This document shows, piece by piece, positions 1 to 8,412 of a stretch of DNA of 25,166 bases. The notes beneath the pieces are model-generated. The model did not search any database. It saw nothing but the letters and a program-made list of their open reading frames with translations, and was not told the origin of the DNA. The position numbers and the translations under genes are program-made. This stretch comes from an uncultured Gilliamella sp. (GTDB lineage: Bacteria; Pseudomonadota; Gammaproteobacteria; Enterobacterales; Enterobacteriaceae), in NCBI GenBank assembly GCA_945291235.1, contig CALYQY010000028.1, forward strand, positions 1 to 25,166. Direction: 5' to 3'. Within the stretch, counting starts at the first letter, position 1. Each line of letters begins with the position of its first letter.

Positions 1-545
1 TCAGAAATCATAATGCCAATATCCCTATTGGATTACTCATCTATGCTAACTTAGTGTTCAAAAATGGTATTGATAACTTCTATGCCAAGTGCGCTAAAGC
101 AGGGATAGATTCAGTATTGATTGCAGATTTACCTGTTGAGTATGCGCAAGAGTTTATAGGCTCAGCTGAAAAAAATGGTATTGCCCCTATATTTATTTGT
201 CCACCTAATGCCGATGATGAAGTGATTAAAAATATTGCTAAATATGGTAAAGGGTATACTTATTTGGTGTCTCGCGCTGGTGTTACAGGAACTGAAAATC
301 GTGCCAATAAACCCCTTACCCATTTATTGAAAAAACTCATTGAATTTAATGCACCTCCTGCTATTCAAGGATTTGGTATATCTGATCCTAACCAAGTAAG
401 TGAAGCAATTAAATCGGGAGCAGCGGGAGCAATTGCTGGTTCTGCGACAGTCAAAATTATTGAGCAACATTTGGATAACCCTCAAAAAATGTTGCATGAA
501 TTAGCCATTTTTGTCAATAAAATGAAAAATGCAACTATAAAATAG
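1..545 (+). CDS. trpA: Tryptophan synthase alpha subunit, C-terminal part
   Basis: The last 180 codons of TrpA, which cleaves indole-3-glycerol phosphate to indole and glyceraldehyde-3-phosphate in the alpha2beta2 tryptophan synthase complex. The frame is open from base 3 and enters the window already inside the TIM barrel ([13 protein letters not shown]). An internal GTG at base 54 would open the same frame but lies mid-domain, so it is not the start. Visible phosphate- and substrate-binding stretches match E. coli TrpA closely: [31 protein letters not shown] and [15 protein letters not shown]. The catalytic Glu49 and Asp60 (E. coli numbering) lie upstream of the window. The gene ends with TAG at 543-545. 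It is probably the last gene of a trp operon, but the upstream genes are not visible. Confidence 0.97.
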   Translation, partial: RNHNANIPIGLLIYANLVFKNGIDNFYAKCAKAGIDSVLIADLPVEYAQEFIGSAEKNGIAPIFICPPNADDEVIKNIAKYGKGYTYLVSRAGVTGTENRANKPLTHLLKKLIEFNAPPAIQGFGISDPNQVSEAIKSGAAGAIAGSATVKIIEQHLDNPQKMLHELAIFVNKMKNATIK

Positions 546-587
546 CCTCCAAAAATCGTTATTTAATATTAATCACAAAAACACGTT

Positions 588-611
588 TTTCCGCTGAAAA
601 ATCAGCGGAAA
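588..611 (+). terminator. Hairpin downstream of trpA, possible terminator
   Basis: A perfect 10-bp stem (588-597 with 602-611) closes an AAAA loop 42 bases after the trpA stop. It has no clear run of T on its 3' side on the + strand; the T-run (586-590) is on the 5' side. It could work as a weak terminator, a 3'-end-stabilising hairpin, or a terminator for antisense transcription. Its position suggests it marks the end of the trp transcript, but this is inference. Confidence 0.45.
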
Positions 612-739
612 TCCTTATGATTTCATTAGAAAATATTATAATGTAATTTAATGTGAGTAATTAAAAAAATAAGACAAAATGACTATCTGAAATATTTCAA
701 TAACTTCAAGTAAAACTGTTAAAAAAGCGTGATTTTCAG

Positions 740-767
740 TTGCATTTTTTTCAAAATATAGTATACT
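740..767 (+). promoter_or_regulatory. Sigma-70 promoter of the initiator tRNA
   Basis: A -35 element TTGCAT (740-745) and a -10 element TATACT (762-767) are separated by 16 bp. Transcription would start about 7 bases later, just upstream of the mature tRNA 5' end at 782. The match to consensus and the placement before a stable-RNA gene make this the likely main promoter for the tRNA and for read-through into rimP-nusA-infB. Confidence 0.65.
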
Positions 768-781
768 CATCAACCATCTAT

Positions 782-858
<77 letters not shown>

Positions 859-945
859 CTTAACTTTTCATCCATAACCATTTATCCTGTTATTATTGCA
901 TGAAAGTTCGAAACAAGTGGCTTCATTATAGTTAGTTTTAAATGT

Positions 946-970
946 AAGCCTCGCATGTCGAGGTTTTTTT
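946..970 (+). terminator. Intrinsic terminator after tRNA-fMet
   Basis: A stem with core CCTCG/CGAGG (949-953 with 959-963) has a CATGT loop and is followed by seven T (964-970). The upstream bases AAG can extend pairing into the T-run. This is a canonical rho-independent terminator and would release tRNA transcripts before rimP. Confidence 0.8.
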
Positions 971-1004
971 ACGTTTCGATTTAAGCGTAAGTTTTTAAGG
1001 AATG

Positions 1005-1031
1005 TTGGGCTTCATGCCCTTTTTTATTTTC
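1005..1031 (+). terminator. Second intrinsic terminator, just before rimP
   Basis: A short GGGC/GCCC stem (1007-1010 with 1016-1019) has a TTCAT loop and is followed by a run of T with one A (1020-1030). It ends only about 17 bases before the rimP start codon. That placement suits an attenuator controlling entry into the operon. Confidence 0.65.
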
Positions 1032-1047
1032 TGCAGTGGAGGTTTGT

Positions 1048-1509
1048 TTGGCTAATATAGAGCAACAATTGACCGATATCATTCAAGAGCCTGTTAATGC
1101 GCTTGGTTTTGAATTAGTCGGTATTGAATATATCCGTGGCCGTTACCCAGTGTTACGAGTTTATATTGATAGTGAAGAGGGTATTTCTGTTGATGATTGT
1201 GCTGATGTTAGCCGACAAATTAGTGCGGTACTTGATGTCGAAGATCCTATCAAAGATGCCTACAATCTTGAAGTCTCATCACCAGGTATGGACAGACCAT
1301 TATTCACGCTTGAGCATTATAAACGTTTTATTGGTGAAGAAATTACGATGAGTTTACGTATCCCTGTTGCTAATCGTCGTAAATGGAAAGGACATATTAA
1401 ATCCATTGATAATGAGATGATTACATTAACAGTTGATAATAATGATGAGGTATTTGCTTTTAGTAATATACAAAAAGCAAACATTGTACCTAATTTTAAC
1501 CTTAAATAG
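1048..1509 (+). CDS. rimP: Ribosome maturation factor RimP
   Basis: RimP binds the free 30S subunit and helps its late maturation. The protein is 153 residues, like E. coli RimP. Recognisable stretches are [14 protein letters not shown] near the N terminus, [34 protein letters not shown] in the middle, and the C-terminal SH3-like part [11 protein letters not shown]...[16 protein letters not shown] place the start at TTG 1048 because a strong GGAGG (1038-1042) lies 5 bases upstream and the resulting N terminus (ANIEQQL) aligns with E. coli RimP. The longer GTG start at 1036 would overlap its own ribosome binding site. It is the first protein gene of the nusA operon, 16 bases before nusA. A TTG start may keep expression low. 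Confidence 0.96.
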   Translation: MANIEQQLTDIIQEPVNALGFELVGIEYIRGRYPVLRVYIDSEEGISVDDCADVSRQISAVLDVEDPIKDAYNLEVSSPGMDRPLFTLEHYKRFIGEEITMSLRIPVANRRKWKGHIKSIDNEMITLTVDNNDEVFAFSNIQKANIVPNFNLK

Positions 1510-1525
1510 AGTACGGGTGTAAAGG

Positions 1526-3001
1526 ATGAATAAAGAAATTTTAGCTGTTGTTGAAGCGGTATCAAATGAAAAAGCACTTACGCGAGATAAAATTTTTGAA
1601 GCGTTAGAAACCGCATTAGCGACGGCAACCAAAAAGAAACATACAGTTGATATTGATGTTGTCGTTAAGATTGATCACAAAACGGGTGATTATGACACAT
1701 TCCGTCGTTGGCTTGTTGTGAACGAAGTCACTCAACCGACGAAAGAAATGACTTTAGAAGCTGCGCAATACGAAGATCCTTCAGTAAAAATTGGTGATTA
1801 CGTTCAAGAGCAGATAGAATCGGTTGCCTTCGACCGTATTACTACGCAAACAGCCAAACAAGTGATTGTGCAAAAAGTTCGTGAAGCTGAACGTGCGATG
1901 GTTATCGACATGTTTAGAAATCGAATCGGCGATATCGTAACGGGAATAGTTAAAAAGACTAATCGTGATAGTGTTATCCTTGACTTAGGAAATAATGCTG
2001 ATGCGATGATGTCCCGCCATGATATGTTACCACGCGAAAACTTTCGTATAGGCGATAGGGTTCGCGGGATCTTATATTTAGTTGAACAAGATAATAAACC
2101 GGCACAACTTTGTATCAGTCGTTCAAATCCACAAATGATGGAAGAGTTATTTCGCATTGAAGTACCAGAAATTGGTGAAGAAATGATTGATATTAAAGGT
2201 GTTGCTCGTGATCCAGGCTCACGCGCTAAAATCGCAGTAAGCAGTAATGATCGTCGTATCGATCCTGTTGGTGCTTGTGTTGGGATGCGTGGTGCGCGTG
2301 TTCAGGCTGTATCCAATGAATTTGGTGGTGAGCGTATAGATATCGTTTTATGGGATGACAATCCGGCACAATTTGTAATTAATGCTATGGCGCCTGCCGA
2401 TGTAGTTTCTATTGTTGTTGATGAAGATAAACATACAATGGATGTTGCTGTCAATGCCGACACTTTACCACAGGCAATTGGTCGTAACGGTCAAAATATT
2501 CGTTTAGCTTCGCAGCTGACCGGCTGGACATTAAATGTCATGAGTACCGAAGATTTGCAAGAAAAGCATCATGCAGAATCATTTGCAGCAATTAATAATC
2601 TGATTAAACATCTGGACATTGATGAAGAGTTAGCAAAACTTTTAGTAGAAGAAGGATTTACTTCACTGGAAGAACTTGCTTACGTTCCTGTTGATGAATT
2701 GCTTGAAATTGAAGAACTTGATGAAGAACTCGTTGAAGCATTAAGAAACCGAGCTAAAGATGCATTAACCACAATAGCATTAGCGAATAGTGGTGATAAA
2801 CGACCTGCGCAAGATTTATTAGATTTGCCAGGTATGACACAAGAATTAGCCTATCAATTAGCCCAACATGATGTAATCACCTTGGAAGACTTAGCTGAAC
2901 AAGGTACAGATGATCTAGTCGGGATTGAAGGTTTAACAAGTAATCAAGCTGGCGACTTTATTATGGCTGCTCGTAATATTTGTTGGTTTGCAAATGAATA
3001 A
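1526..3001 (+). CDS. nusA: Transcription termination/antitermination factor NusA
   Basis: NusA binds RNA polymerase and modulates pausing, intrinsic termination and antitermination. The protein is 491 residues (E. coli about 495) with the full domain order. There is an N-terminal RNAP-binding domain (1 to about 130) and an S1 domain from about residue 135 ([21 protein letters not shown]). Two KH domains follow, the second containing IGRNGQNI at 318-325. Two acidic repeats lie at the C terminus (about 360-420 and 435-491); in E. coli the last one contacts the alpha-subunit CTD and autoinhibits RNA binding. The start [18 protein letters not shown] matches E. coli exactly in phase, although the upstream AAAGG directly abuts the ATG, so ribosome binding is not ideal. 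infB follows after 17 bases. Confidence 0.98.
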   Translation: MNKEILAVVEAVSNEKALTRDKIFEALETALATATKKKHTVDIDVVVKIDHKTGDYDTFRRWLVVNEVTQPTKEMTLEAAQYEDPSVKIGDYVQEQIESVAFDRITTQTAKQVIVQKVREAERAMVIDMFRNRIGDIVTGIVKKTNRDSVILDLGNNADAMMSRHDMLPRENFRIGDRVRGILYLVEQDNKPAQLCISRSNPQMMEELFRIEVPEIGEEMIDIKGVARDPGSRAKIAVSSNDRRIDPVGACVGMRGARVQAVSNEFGGERIDIVLWDDNPAQFVINAMAPADVVSIVVDEDKHTMDVAVNADTLPQAIGRNGQNIRLASQLTGWTLNVMSTEDLQEKHHAESFAAINNLIKHLDIDEELAKLLVEEGFTSLEELAYVPVDELLEIEELDEELVEALRNRAKDALTTIALANSGDKRPAQDLLDLPGMTQELAYQLAQHDVITLEDLAEQGTDDLVGIEGLTSNQAGDFIMAARNICWFANE

Positions 3002-3018
3002 TTGAGGGATAGTAATAC

Positions 3019-5685
3019 ATGACCAAAGTATCAATCGAAACACTGGCTCAAGAGATAAATACTCCAGTGCAAACACTTTTGCAACAGTTTGCTGATGCAG
3101 GTATTAAAAAAACTGCAACAGATACTGTTACACAAAAGGAAAAAGAAGCTTTGCTTGCGCATCTAAATCCTCAGCAAGGCCCAACAAAATTAACGTTACA
3201 ACGTAAAACACATTCTACCTTGAATGTATCGAGTGGCGGTGGCAAAAGCAAAGAAATTAAAATAGAAGTACGCAAAAAACGTACAATTGTTAAGCAAGAT
3301 CCTGCTGAACTTGAAAAAGCACGACTTGAAGCTGAACGCAAAGCCAAACAGGAAGCTGAATTAAAAGCACGTAAAGAAGCTGAAGCACAAGCACAATTAG
3401 CTGCTCAAGAAGCCAAAAAACGTGAAGAGGCCGAAGCTGAAAAACGTGCACAAGAAGCAAAAGCGAAAGAAGCTGAAAAAGCAGCAGAACAATCAGTGAC
3501 ACCTAAGGTAAAAAAAGCACAAGAAGAAAAAGCGCGTCTTGAAGCCGAAGCTAACGAAATTAAACGTAAAGCTGAAGAAGAAAATCGTCGCAAACTAGAA
3601 GCCGAAGCTAAACGCATGGCTGAAGAAGCGCGAAAATTAGCAGAACAATATAGTGATGCTGATGATAATGACAATGACAACAATGGTGATGAAGAAGATT
3701 ATCATGTTACTACGTCTAAATTTGCACGCGCAGCAGAAGACGATACCGACCGTGAAGTTGAAAGCGCACGTGGTCGAGGTCGTAATGCAAAACAGACCAA
3801 ACAGAAAAAAGGCAGCAAATTATCTGAAGGTAAAGCAGAACGTGAAGAAGCACGTGCTGTTACTCGTGGTAATAATAAAAAGAAAGGTAAAAGTACCTTA
3901 CAACAAAGTTTTAATAAACCTGTACAAGCGGTTAACCGAGATGTAGTTATCGGTGAAACGATTACCGTTGCTGAACTCGCTAACAAAATGGCAGTAAAAG
4001 GTTCAGAAGTTATCAAAACGATGATGAAAATGGGGGCAATGGCAACCATTAATCAGGTTATCGATCAGGAAACAGCTCAGCTAGTTGCTGAAGAAATGGG
4101 ACACAAAGTCGTTCTTCGTCGTGAAAACGAACTAGAAGAATCTTTAATGAGTGATCGTGATACGGGTGCGGAAAAAGTGTCGCGGGCTCCGGTTGTGACC
4201 ATTATGGGACATGTAGACCATGGTAAAACTTCATTGCTTGACTATATTCGTAAAGCAAAAGTTGCCTCAGGCGAAGCAGGTGGTATTACTCAGCATATCG
4301 GTGCTTATCATGTTAAAACAGCAAATGGTGAGATCACTTTCTTAGATACACCGGGACATGCGGCATTTACTTCAATGCGTGCTCGTGGTGCAAGAGCAAC
4401 TGATATTGTTGTTCTTGTCGTGGCAGCTGATGATGGCGTCATGCCTCAAACTATCGAAGCAATCCAACATGCTAAAGCTGCAAATGTACCTATGGTTGTT
4501 GCCGTAAACAAAATCGATAAACCCGAAGCCGATCCAGAACGTGTAAAAGGTGAACTTGCACAATATGGTGTCATGTCAGAAGATTGGGGTGGAGACACAC
4601 AATTTGTTCATGTATCAGCTAAAGCTGGAACAGGTATAGATCAACTGCTTGAAGCCATTTTGTTACAAGCGGAAGTGCTTGAACTCACAGCTTACGAAAC
4701 CGGTATGGCTAGTGGTGTGGTTATTGAATCATTCCTTGATAAAGGTCGTGGTTCTGTTGCTACAGTACTTGTTCAATCAGGTACCTTACGTAAAGGTGAT
4801 ATCGTATTATGTGGATTTGAATATGGTCGTATTCGTGCAATGCGCAACGAATTAGGTAAAGAAGTGACCGAAGCAGGTCCATCAATTCCTGTTGAGATTT
4901 TAGGTCTATCGGGCGTACCTTCTGCTGGTGATGAAGCAACAGTTGTACGTGATGAAAAGAAAGCACGTGAAGTGGCATTATATCGTCAAGGAAAATTCCG
5001 TGACGTTAAACTTGCTCGACAACAAAAAGCGAAACTCGAAAACATGTTTACTAACATGACTGAAGGTGATGTATCTGAACTTAATATCGTGCTAAAAGCC
5101 GACGTTCAAGGTTCGGTTGAAGCGATTTCTGACTCACTACTTAAACTCTCAACTGATGAAGTTAAAGTTAAAATTATTGGTTCGGGTGTTGGTGGAATTA
5201 CCGAAACGGACGCATCGCTTGCTGCGGCTTCTAATGCCATAATTTTAGGCTTTAACGTACGTGCCGATGCTTCAGCTCGTAAAGTGATTGAAACAGAAAA
5301 TTTAGACCTTCGCTACTATTCAGTTATTTATGATCTGATTGATGAAGTGAAACAAGCCATGAGTGGTATGCTAGCTCCAGAGTACAAACAAGAAATTATT
5401 GGTCTTGCCGAAGTCCGTGATGTGTTTAAATCACCTAAATTTGGTGCAATCGCTGGTTGTATGGTTACTGAAGGTGTGGTTAAACGTCATAATCCAATCC
5501 GTGTTTTACGTGATAACGTGGTTATTTATGAAGGCGAACTTGAATCACTACGTCGCTTTAAAGATGACGTTAATGAAGTTCGTAACGGAATGGAATGTGG
5601 TATTGGTGTACGTAACTATAATGATGTTCGTGTTGGGGATTCAATCGAAGTCTTTGAAACTATCGAAATCAAGCGTACAATTTAA
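3019..5685 (+). CDS. infB: Translation initiation factor IF-2
   Basis: IF-2 is the GTPase that places fMet-tRNA in the P site and promotes subunit joining. The protein is 888 residues, essentially the E. coli length. An IF2_N domain (1 to about 50) is followed by a long Ala/Glu/Lys-rich helical segment (about 95-210) and an acidic Asp/Asn run (213-229). A second IF2_N-like domain lies at about 310-365. The G domain shows G1 GHVDHGKT (397-404), G3 DTPGH (443-447) and G4 NKID (497-500). The fMet-tRNA-binding C-terminal domains run to residue 888. A good GAGGGA ribosome binding site sits 9 bases before the ATG. Its partner initiator tRNA is encoded at the head of the same operon. Shorter IF2 isoforms from internal starts are known in E. 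coli; I did not find a clear internal site. Confidence 0.98.
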   Translation: MTKVSIETLAQEINTPVQTLLQQFADAGIKKTATDTVTQKEKEALLAHLNPQQGPTKLTLQRKTHSTLNVSSGGGKSKEIKIEVRKKRTIVKQDPAELEKARLEAERKAKQEAELKARKEAEAQAQLAAQEAKKREEAEAEKRAQEAKAKEAEKAAEQSVTPKVKKAQEEKARLEAEANEIKRKAEEENRRKLEAEAKRMAEEARKLAEQYSDADDNDNDNNGDEEDYHVTTSKFARAAEDDTDREVESARGRGRNAKQTKQKKGSKLSEGKAEREEARAVTRGNNKKKGKSTLQQSFNKPVQAVNRDVVIGETITVAELANKMAVKGSEVIKTMMKMGAMATINQVIDQETAQLVAEEMGHKVVLRRENELEESLMSDRDTGAEKVSRAPVVTIMGHVDHGKTSLLDYIRKAKVASGEAGGITQHIGAYHVKTANGEITFLDTPGHAAFTSMRARGARATDIVVLVVAADDGVMPQTIEAIQHAKAANVPMVVAVNKIDKPEADPERVKGELAQYGVMSEDWGGDTQFVHVSAKAGTGIDQLLEAILLQAEVLELTAYETGMASGVVIESFLDKGRGSVATVLVQSGTLRKGDIVLCGFEYGRIRAMRNELGKEVTEAGPSIPVEILGLSGVPSAGDEATVVRDEKKAREVALYRQGKFRDVKLARQQKAKLENMFTNMTEGDVSELNIVLKADVQGSVEAISDSLLKLSTDEVKVKIIGSGVGGITETDASLAAASNAIILGFNVRADASARKVIETENLDLRYYSVIYDLIDEVKQAMSGMLAPEYKQEIIGLAEVRDVFKSPKFGAIAGCMVTEGVVKRHNPIRVLRDNVVIYEGELESLRRFKDDVNEVRNGMECGIGVRNYNDVRVGDSIEVFETIEIKRTI

Positions 5686-5708
5686 TAACGATGACATTAC
5701 CATGTTAT

Positions 5709-5730
5709 AAGCAAGGTTTATGCCTTGCTT
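5709..5730 (+). terminator. Hairpin between infB and rbfA
   Basis: An 8-bp stem (5709-5716 with 5723-5730) has a TTTATG loop and is followed by ATTCATATTTT. The downstream tract is T-rich but interrupted, so this may be a partial terminator or an RNA-processing site that lowers rbfA/truB expression relative to infB. The role is inferred from position. Confidence 0.45.
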
Positions 5731-5754
5731 ATTCATATTTTAAGGAAAATAGAT

Positions 5755-6132
5755 ATGGCAAAAGCATTTAATCGCTCTTCTCGTGTTGGACATGAATTGC
5801 AAAAAGAGATTGCAATCATACTACAACGCGAAATCAAAGATCCACGTCTAGGCATGGTTACTGTTTCGGGTGTTGATATCTCACGCGACCTTTCCTACGC
5901 GAAAGTATTTGTAACTTTTTTAAATGATGATGATCCGCAAGTTATTGAACAAGGTCTAACCGTACTCAATGATGCGAAAGGATATATTCGAACTTTAATA
6001 GGCAAAGCAATGCGTTTACGCATTATTCCTGAAATCAAATTCTTTTATGATGAATCATTGGTTAAAGGTATGCAAATGTCTAGTTTAGTCTCTGATGTTA
6101 TCAAACAGGATAACGAACGTCATAAAGATTAA
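5755..6132 (+). CDS. rbfA: Ribosome-binding factor A
   Basis: RbfA is a KH-fold protein that binds the 30S subunit near the 5' helix of 16S rRNA and acts late in small-subunit assembly, in the same process as RimP. The protein is 125 residues (E. coli 133); the difference is a shorter C-terminal tail. Conserved stretches are [46 protein letters not shown] and the C-terminal [16 protein letters not shown]. The ATG at 5755 is chosen because AAGGA (5742-5746) lies 8 bases upstream and MAKAFNR aligns with the E. coli start. An in-frame TTG at 5725 would start inside the preceding hairpin. Confidence 0.97.
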   Translation: MAKAFNRSSRVGHELQKEIAIILQREIKDPRLGMVTVSGVDISRDLSYAKVFVTFLNDDDPQVIEQGLTVLNDAKGYIRTLIGKAMRLRIIPEIKFFYDESLVKGMQMSSLVSDVIKQDNERHKD

Positions 6133-6199
6133 CATAAAAAATGCCATGATTTTGAACTAAATCTAGTTGGTTTTATTTTTTAAGATAAAGAAATTAACA

Positions 6200-7114
6200 A
6201 TGAATATTAAAAAAATTCGCCGTGAACTTCACGGCGTTTTGTTATTAGACAAGCCGCAAGGCATGACCTCGAATGATGCTTTGCAAAAAGTCAAAAGACT
6301 CTTTAACGCTAAAAAAGCAGGGCATACAGGTGCGCTCGACCCTTTAGCGACAGGCATGTTACCCATCTGTTTTGGTGAAGCGACCAAATTTTCTCAATAT
6401 TTGTTAGATTCTGATAAACGATATCAAGTTATTGCTAAACTAGGTGAACGAACAGATACGTCAGATGCAGACGGTCAAATCATCTGTTCTAAACCTGTCA
6501 ATATTACTCAATCACAAATTGATGAAGCGTTAACGCATTTTCGTGGGGATATTTTACAAGTGCCAACCATGTTTTCGGCATTAAAGCACCAAGGTAAACC
6601 ACTTTATGAATATGCTCGGCAAGGCATTGTCATTGAACGAGAAGCAAGACCCATTACTGTTTACGAAAATCAATTTATCCAATTTGATGCCAATACTCAT
6701 GAATTAACTTTAGAAATACATTGCTCTAAGGGAACGTATATTCGAACGATTATTGATGATTTAGGAGAATTACTGGGTTGTGGTGCACATGTCATTTATT
6801 TAAGACGTCTGCAAGTTTCTAATTATCCTATTCAACAAATGGTAACTTTAGATGCACTACACAATTTAGCTGATAAAGATGCTTTATTAATGCCAGTAGA
6901 TAGCCCAATGAATGCGTACCCAAAGGTCACACTCACTGAACAACAAGGTAAGCATATTTTATTAGGTCGAACGATAGAAATAGATACGGTCATTAACGAT
7001 GAGATAACTTCACCTCAAGAAACGTTAGTCAGGATTTATCAAGATCAAACATTTATCGGGGCGGGCATTCAGATAAAAAATAAACTCTCACCAAAACGAT
7101 TGATATCATCATAG
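6200..7114 (+). CDS. truB: tRNA pseudouridine-55 synthase TruB
   Basis: TruB isomerises U55 to pseudouridine in the T loop of nearly all tRNAs. The protein is 304 residues. The catalytic motif [15 protein letters not shown] contains the nucleophilic Asp47 (E. coli Asp48). Other conserved parts are [38 protein letters not shown], the central [10 protein letters not shown] and [16 protein letters not shown]. The C terminus is a divergent PUA-like domain. I use ATG 6200, which matches the E. coli N terminus; the in-frame TTG at 6167 would add 11 residues not seen in relatives. The ribosome binding site is weak (TAAAGAAA). It is the last gene of the operon here, with rpsO and pnp not following. 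Confidence 0.97.
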   Translation: MNIKKIRRELHGVLLLDKPQGMTSNDALQKVKRLFNAKKAGHTGALDPLATGMLPICFGEATKFSQYLLDSDKRYQVIAKLGERTDTSDADGQIICSKPVNITQSQIDEALTHFRGDILQVPTMFSALKHQGKPLYEYARQGIVIEREARPITVYENQFIQFDANTHELTLEIHCSKGTYIRTIIDDLGELLGCGAHVIYLRRLQVSNYPIQQMVTLDALHNLADKDALLMPVDSPMNAYPKVTLTEQQGKHILLGRTIEIDTVINDEITSPQETLVRIYQDQTFIGAGIQIKNKLSPKRLISS

Positions 7115-7119
7115 TCATA

Positions 7120-7211
7120 AAACAGAATCCAATAGAAATAAACGTTCTGCCACTATTAATAACAGCGACGATGTTTAATTATAGACTAGTTAATAAATAG
7201 GGATTCTGTTT
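7120..7211. repeat. 11-bp perfect inverted repeat at a convergent gene junction
   Basis: AAACAGAATCC (7120-7130) just after truB is exactly complementary to GGATTCTGTTT (7201-7211) inside the 3' end of the convergent regulator gene, with 70 bases between the arms. It might fold as a long hairpin in transcripts from either strand. No classical terminator with a T-run was found between these convergent genes, so this may be the shared 3' structure. A chance match is possible. Confidence 0.4.
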
Positions 7212-8235
7212 CAACAAGGTGGTATTGCAATGTTGATGCAGTTTTTTGTTTGAGTATGTCACAAAGTAAACGGGCTGATTTTTTTCCCATTTTAGATAAA
7301 GGTTTATAAATTCGGCTAAGCTGGTCTAATTCATTATATTGACGATCTTTTGAATGATTAATATAAGTAATAGCGATAGGGGTCGTTAGCTGATCCTTGC
7401 TTTGATTCACTTGATGCAATATTCCCAGTACCGCAGCAAAAGGGGGGTGAGAATTTTTTTGATCATAATATTGTTCATCCAAATAATTTAAATGAATATT
7501 ATCCGAGCAAATAATCGCAGTGGGTGGTTTGTTACTTTCTATTAATTTTTTGATAGCCGATCGCCCTTGCTCATAACTAAAGCAATGATGAATTAGGTAA
7601 TTAGGATCAAACTTAATGTTAGACCTCAGAAGGGCTTGCTGATAACCTTGTAAAAAAAGAGTTGAACTCTTTTTATGACTGTCATTGATGATAACTGCGA
7701 TTTTTTTATGTATTTGATGCACTAAATATTGAGTAATATTATAGGCTATGGTCAAGTGATCGAAATAAACGCAATTAAAATCAAGCGAAAAATGGTTAAC
7801 TAAAATAATAGGTGGTAAGGTGGATTTGTAGTTTTTGAGGATATCTAAATAGGGAGCATCATTAATGATCACGATACCATCAAAAATGTTTTGGGTTGCA
7901 TATCGAATTAAATGATGAATATCATTTGGGCTGGAATAGGCGAAGCGTAAATAAAAAAATTGGTATCCCGCTTCTTTTAAACCACTTTCTAAACCAATAT
8001 TGATTAAACTTTGCGAGAATAATTGATTATCAATAATTAAAATTTTTTGCGTTTCACACTCTACATGATAGGGTTTAGTATTAAAGGGTGTATCAATCCC
8101 CAACTCCTCAATTGCTTTATAAACACGTGATTGTGTTAATGCAGAAGTTAAATTGGGCGTGTTTATTACTCTTGACACGGACGCAATTGATAAATTTGCC
8201 TTTTGGGCAATCACAGCTAAAGTAACTTTATTCAT
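7186..8235 (-). CDS. LacI/GalR-family transcriptional regulator (CytR-like)
   Basis: A 349-residue DNA-binding repressor-type protein. The N terminus carries the family helix-turn-helix and hinge (VTLAVIAQKANLSIASVSRVINTP, residues about 3-27, given here only as a landmark from VTLAVIAQ to VSRVIN). A periplasmic-binding-protein-like effector domain follows from about residue 65. The effector half has CytR-like wording: LPPIILVNHFSLD, LFLQGYQQALLRSNI and KPPTAIICSDNIHLNYL. The resemblance is partial, so the ligand is not assigned. There is no clear ribosome binding site, but the ATG at 8235 places the helix-turn-helix at the usual distance from the N terminus. The gene is convergent with truB and divergent from usg, with no obvious sugar or nucleoside genes beside it, so it probably acts on distant targets as well as on itself. 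Confidence 0.85.
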   Translation of the reverse strand: MNKVTLAVIAQKANLSIASVSRVINTPNLTSALTQSRVYKAIEELGIDTPFNTKPYHVECETQKILIIDNQLFSQSLINIGLESGLKEAGYQFFYLRFAYSSPNDIHHLIRYATQNIFDGIVIINDAPYLDILKNYKSTLPPIILVNHFSLDFNCVYFDHLTIAYNITQYLVHQIHKKIAVIINDSHKKSSTLFLQGYQQALLRSNIKFDPNYLIHHCFSYEQGRSAIKKLIESNKPPTAIICSDNIHLNYLDEQYYDQKNSHPPFAAVLGILHQVNQSKDQLTTPIAITYINHSKDRQYNELDQLSRIYKPLSKMGKKSARLLCDILKQKTASTLQYHLVETESLFIN

Positions 8236-8412
8236 AAAATAGGATTTTAACGTGTAACATGGTGCATCACTTTAATCATAATTTTATAATATGTAACGGA
8301 TAAAAAATGAATTTGTCGATCTTGCTTCCAAAATTAATAGCTCTTTTTTTTCAGCTATCCTCACAAATATAATGTTATAATCTTTGATAAATTTTATTGA
8401 TTGGGTTTATAT
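8236..8412. promoter_or_regulatory. Divergent regulatory region, lacI-type gene / usg
   Basis: The 177-bp AT-rich gap between divergent genes holds an extended -10 (TGTTATAAT, 8373-8381) for usg, about 32 bases before its ATG, without a clear -35. A second TATAAT is at 8368-8373. Near the regulator start, the hexamer TGTAAC recurs at 8253-8258 and 8292-8297, 39 bp apart, and GTGATGCA / GTGTAACA (read on the - strand) form an imperfect dyad around 8251-8270. These could be operator elements for autoregulation. There is also a dyad ATAGCT/AGCTAT (8337-8342, 8353-8358) around a T-run. Only the extended -10 is reasonably convincing. Confidence 0.4.

Larger units (their letters stand above)
859..1047 (+). 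promoter_or_regulatory. rimP leader region, candidate attenuator
   Basis: The 189 bases between the tRNA and rimP hold an imperfect long-range stem (862-871 with 900-908) and then two successive terminator-type hairpins (946-970 and 1005-1031). A structured leader ending in a terminator is known upstream of rimP in enterobacteria (the Rfam rimP leader). NusA, encoded second in this operon, itself affects pausing and termination, so terminator read-through is a plausible feedback point. This is inferred from layout. I cannot confirm the Rfam match without a covariance search. Confidence 0.55.

Noticed and set aside
54..56. GTG as a start of a shorter TrpA
   Set aside because: The frame is open upstream to the window edge and encodes conserved TrpA residues before this codon.
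1002..1055. A 17-codon frame beginning ATG TTG GGC across the second rimP-leader terminator, overlapping the rimP start
   Set aside because: The only upstream AAGG is one base from the ATG, and the frame is largely the terminator hairpin and T-run. No support for a leader peptide.
3405..3683. Antisense open frames of 70-115 codons opposite infB
   Set aside because: They lie opposite the repetitive Ala/Glu/Lys-rich IF2 segment. The composition (Ser/Ala/Leu-rich) follows from the complementary codons, and infB is clearly real.
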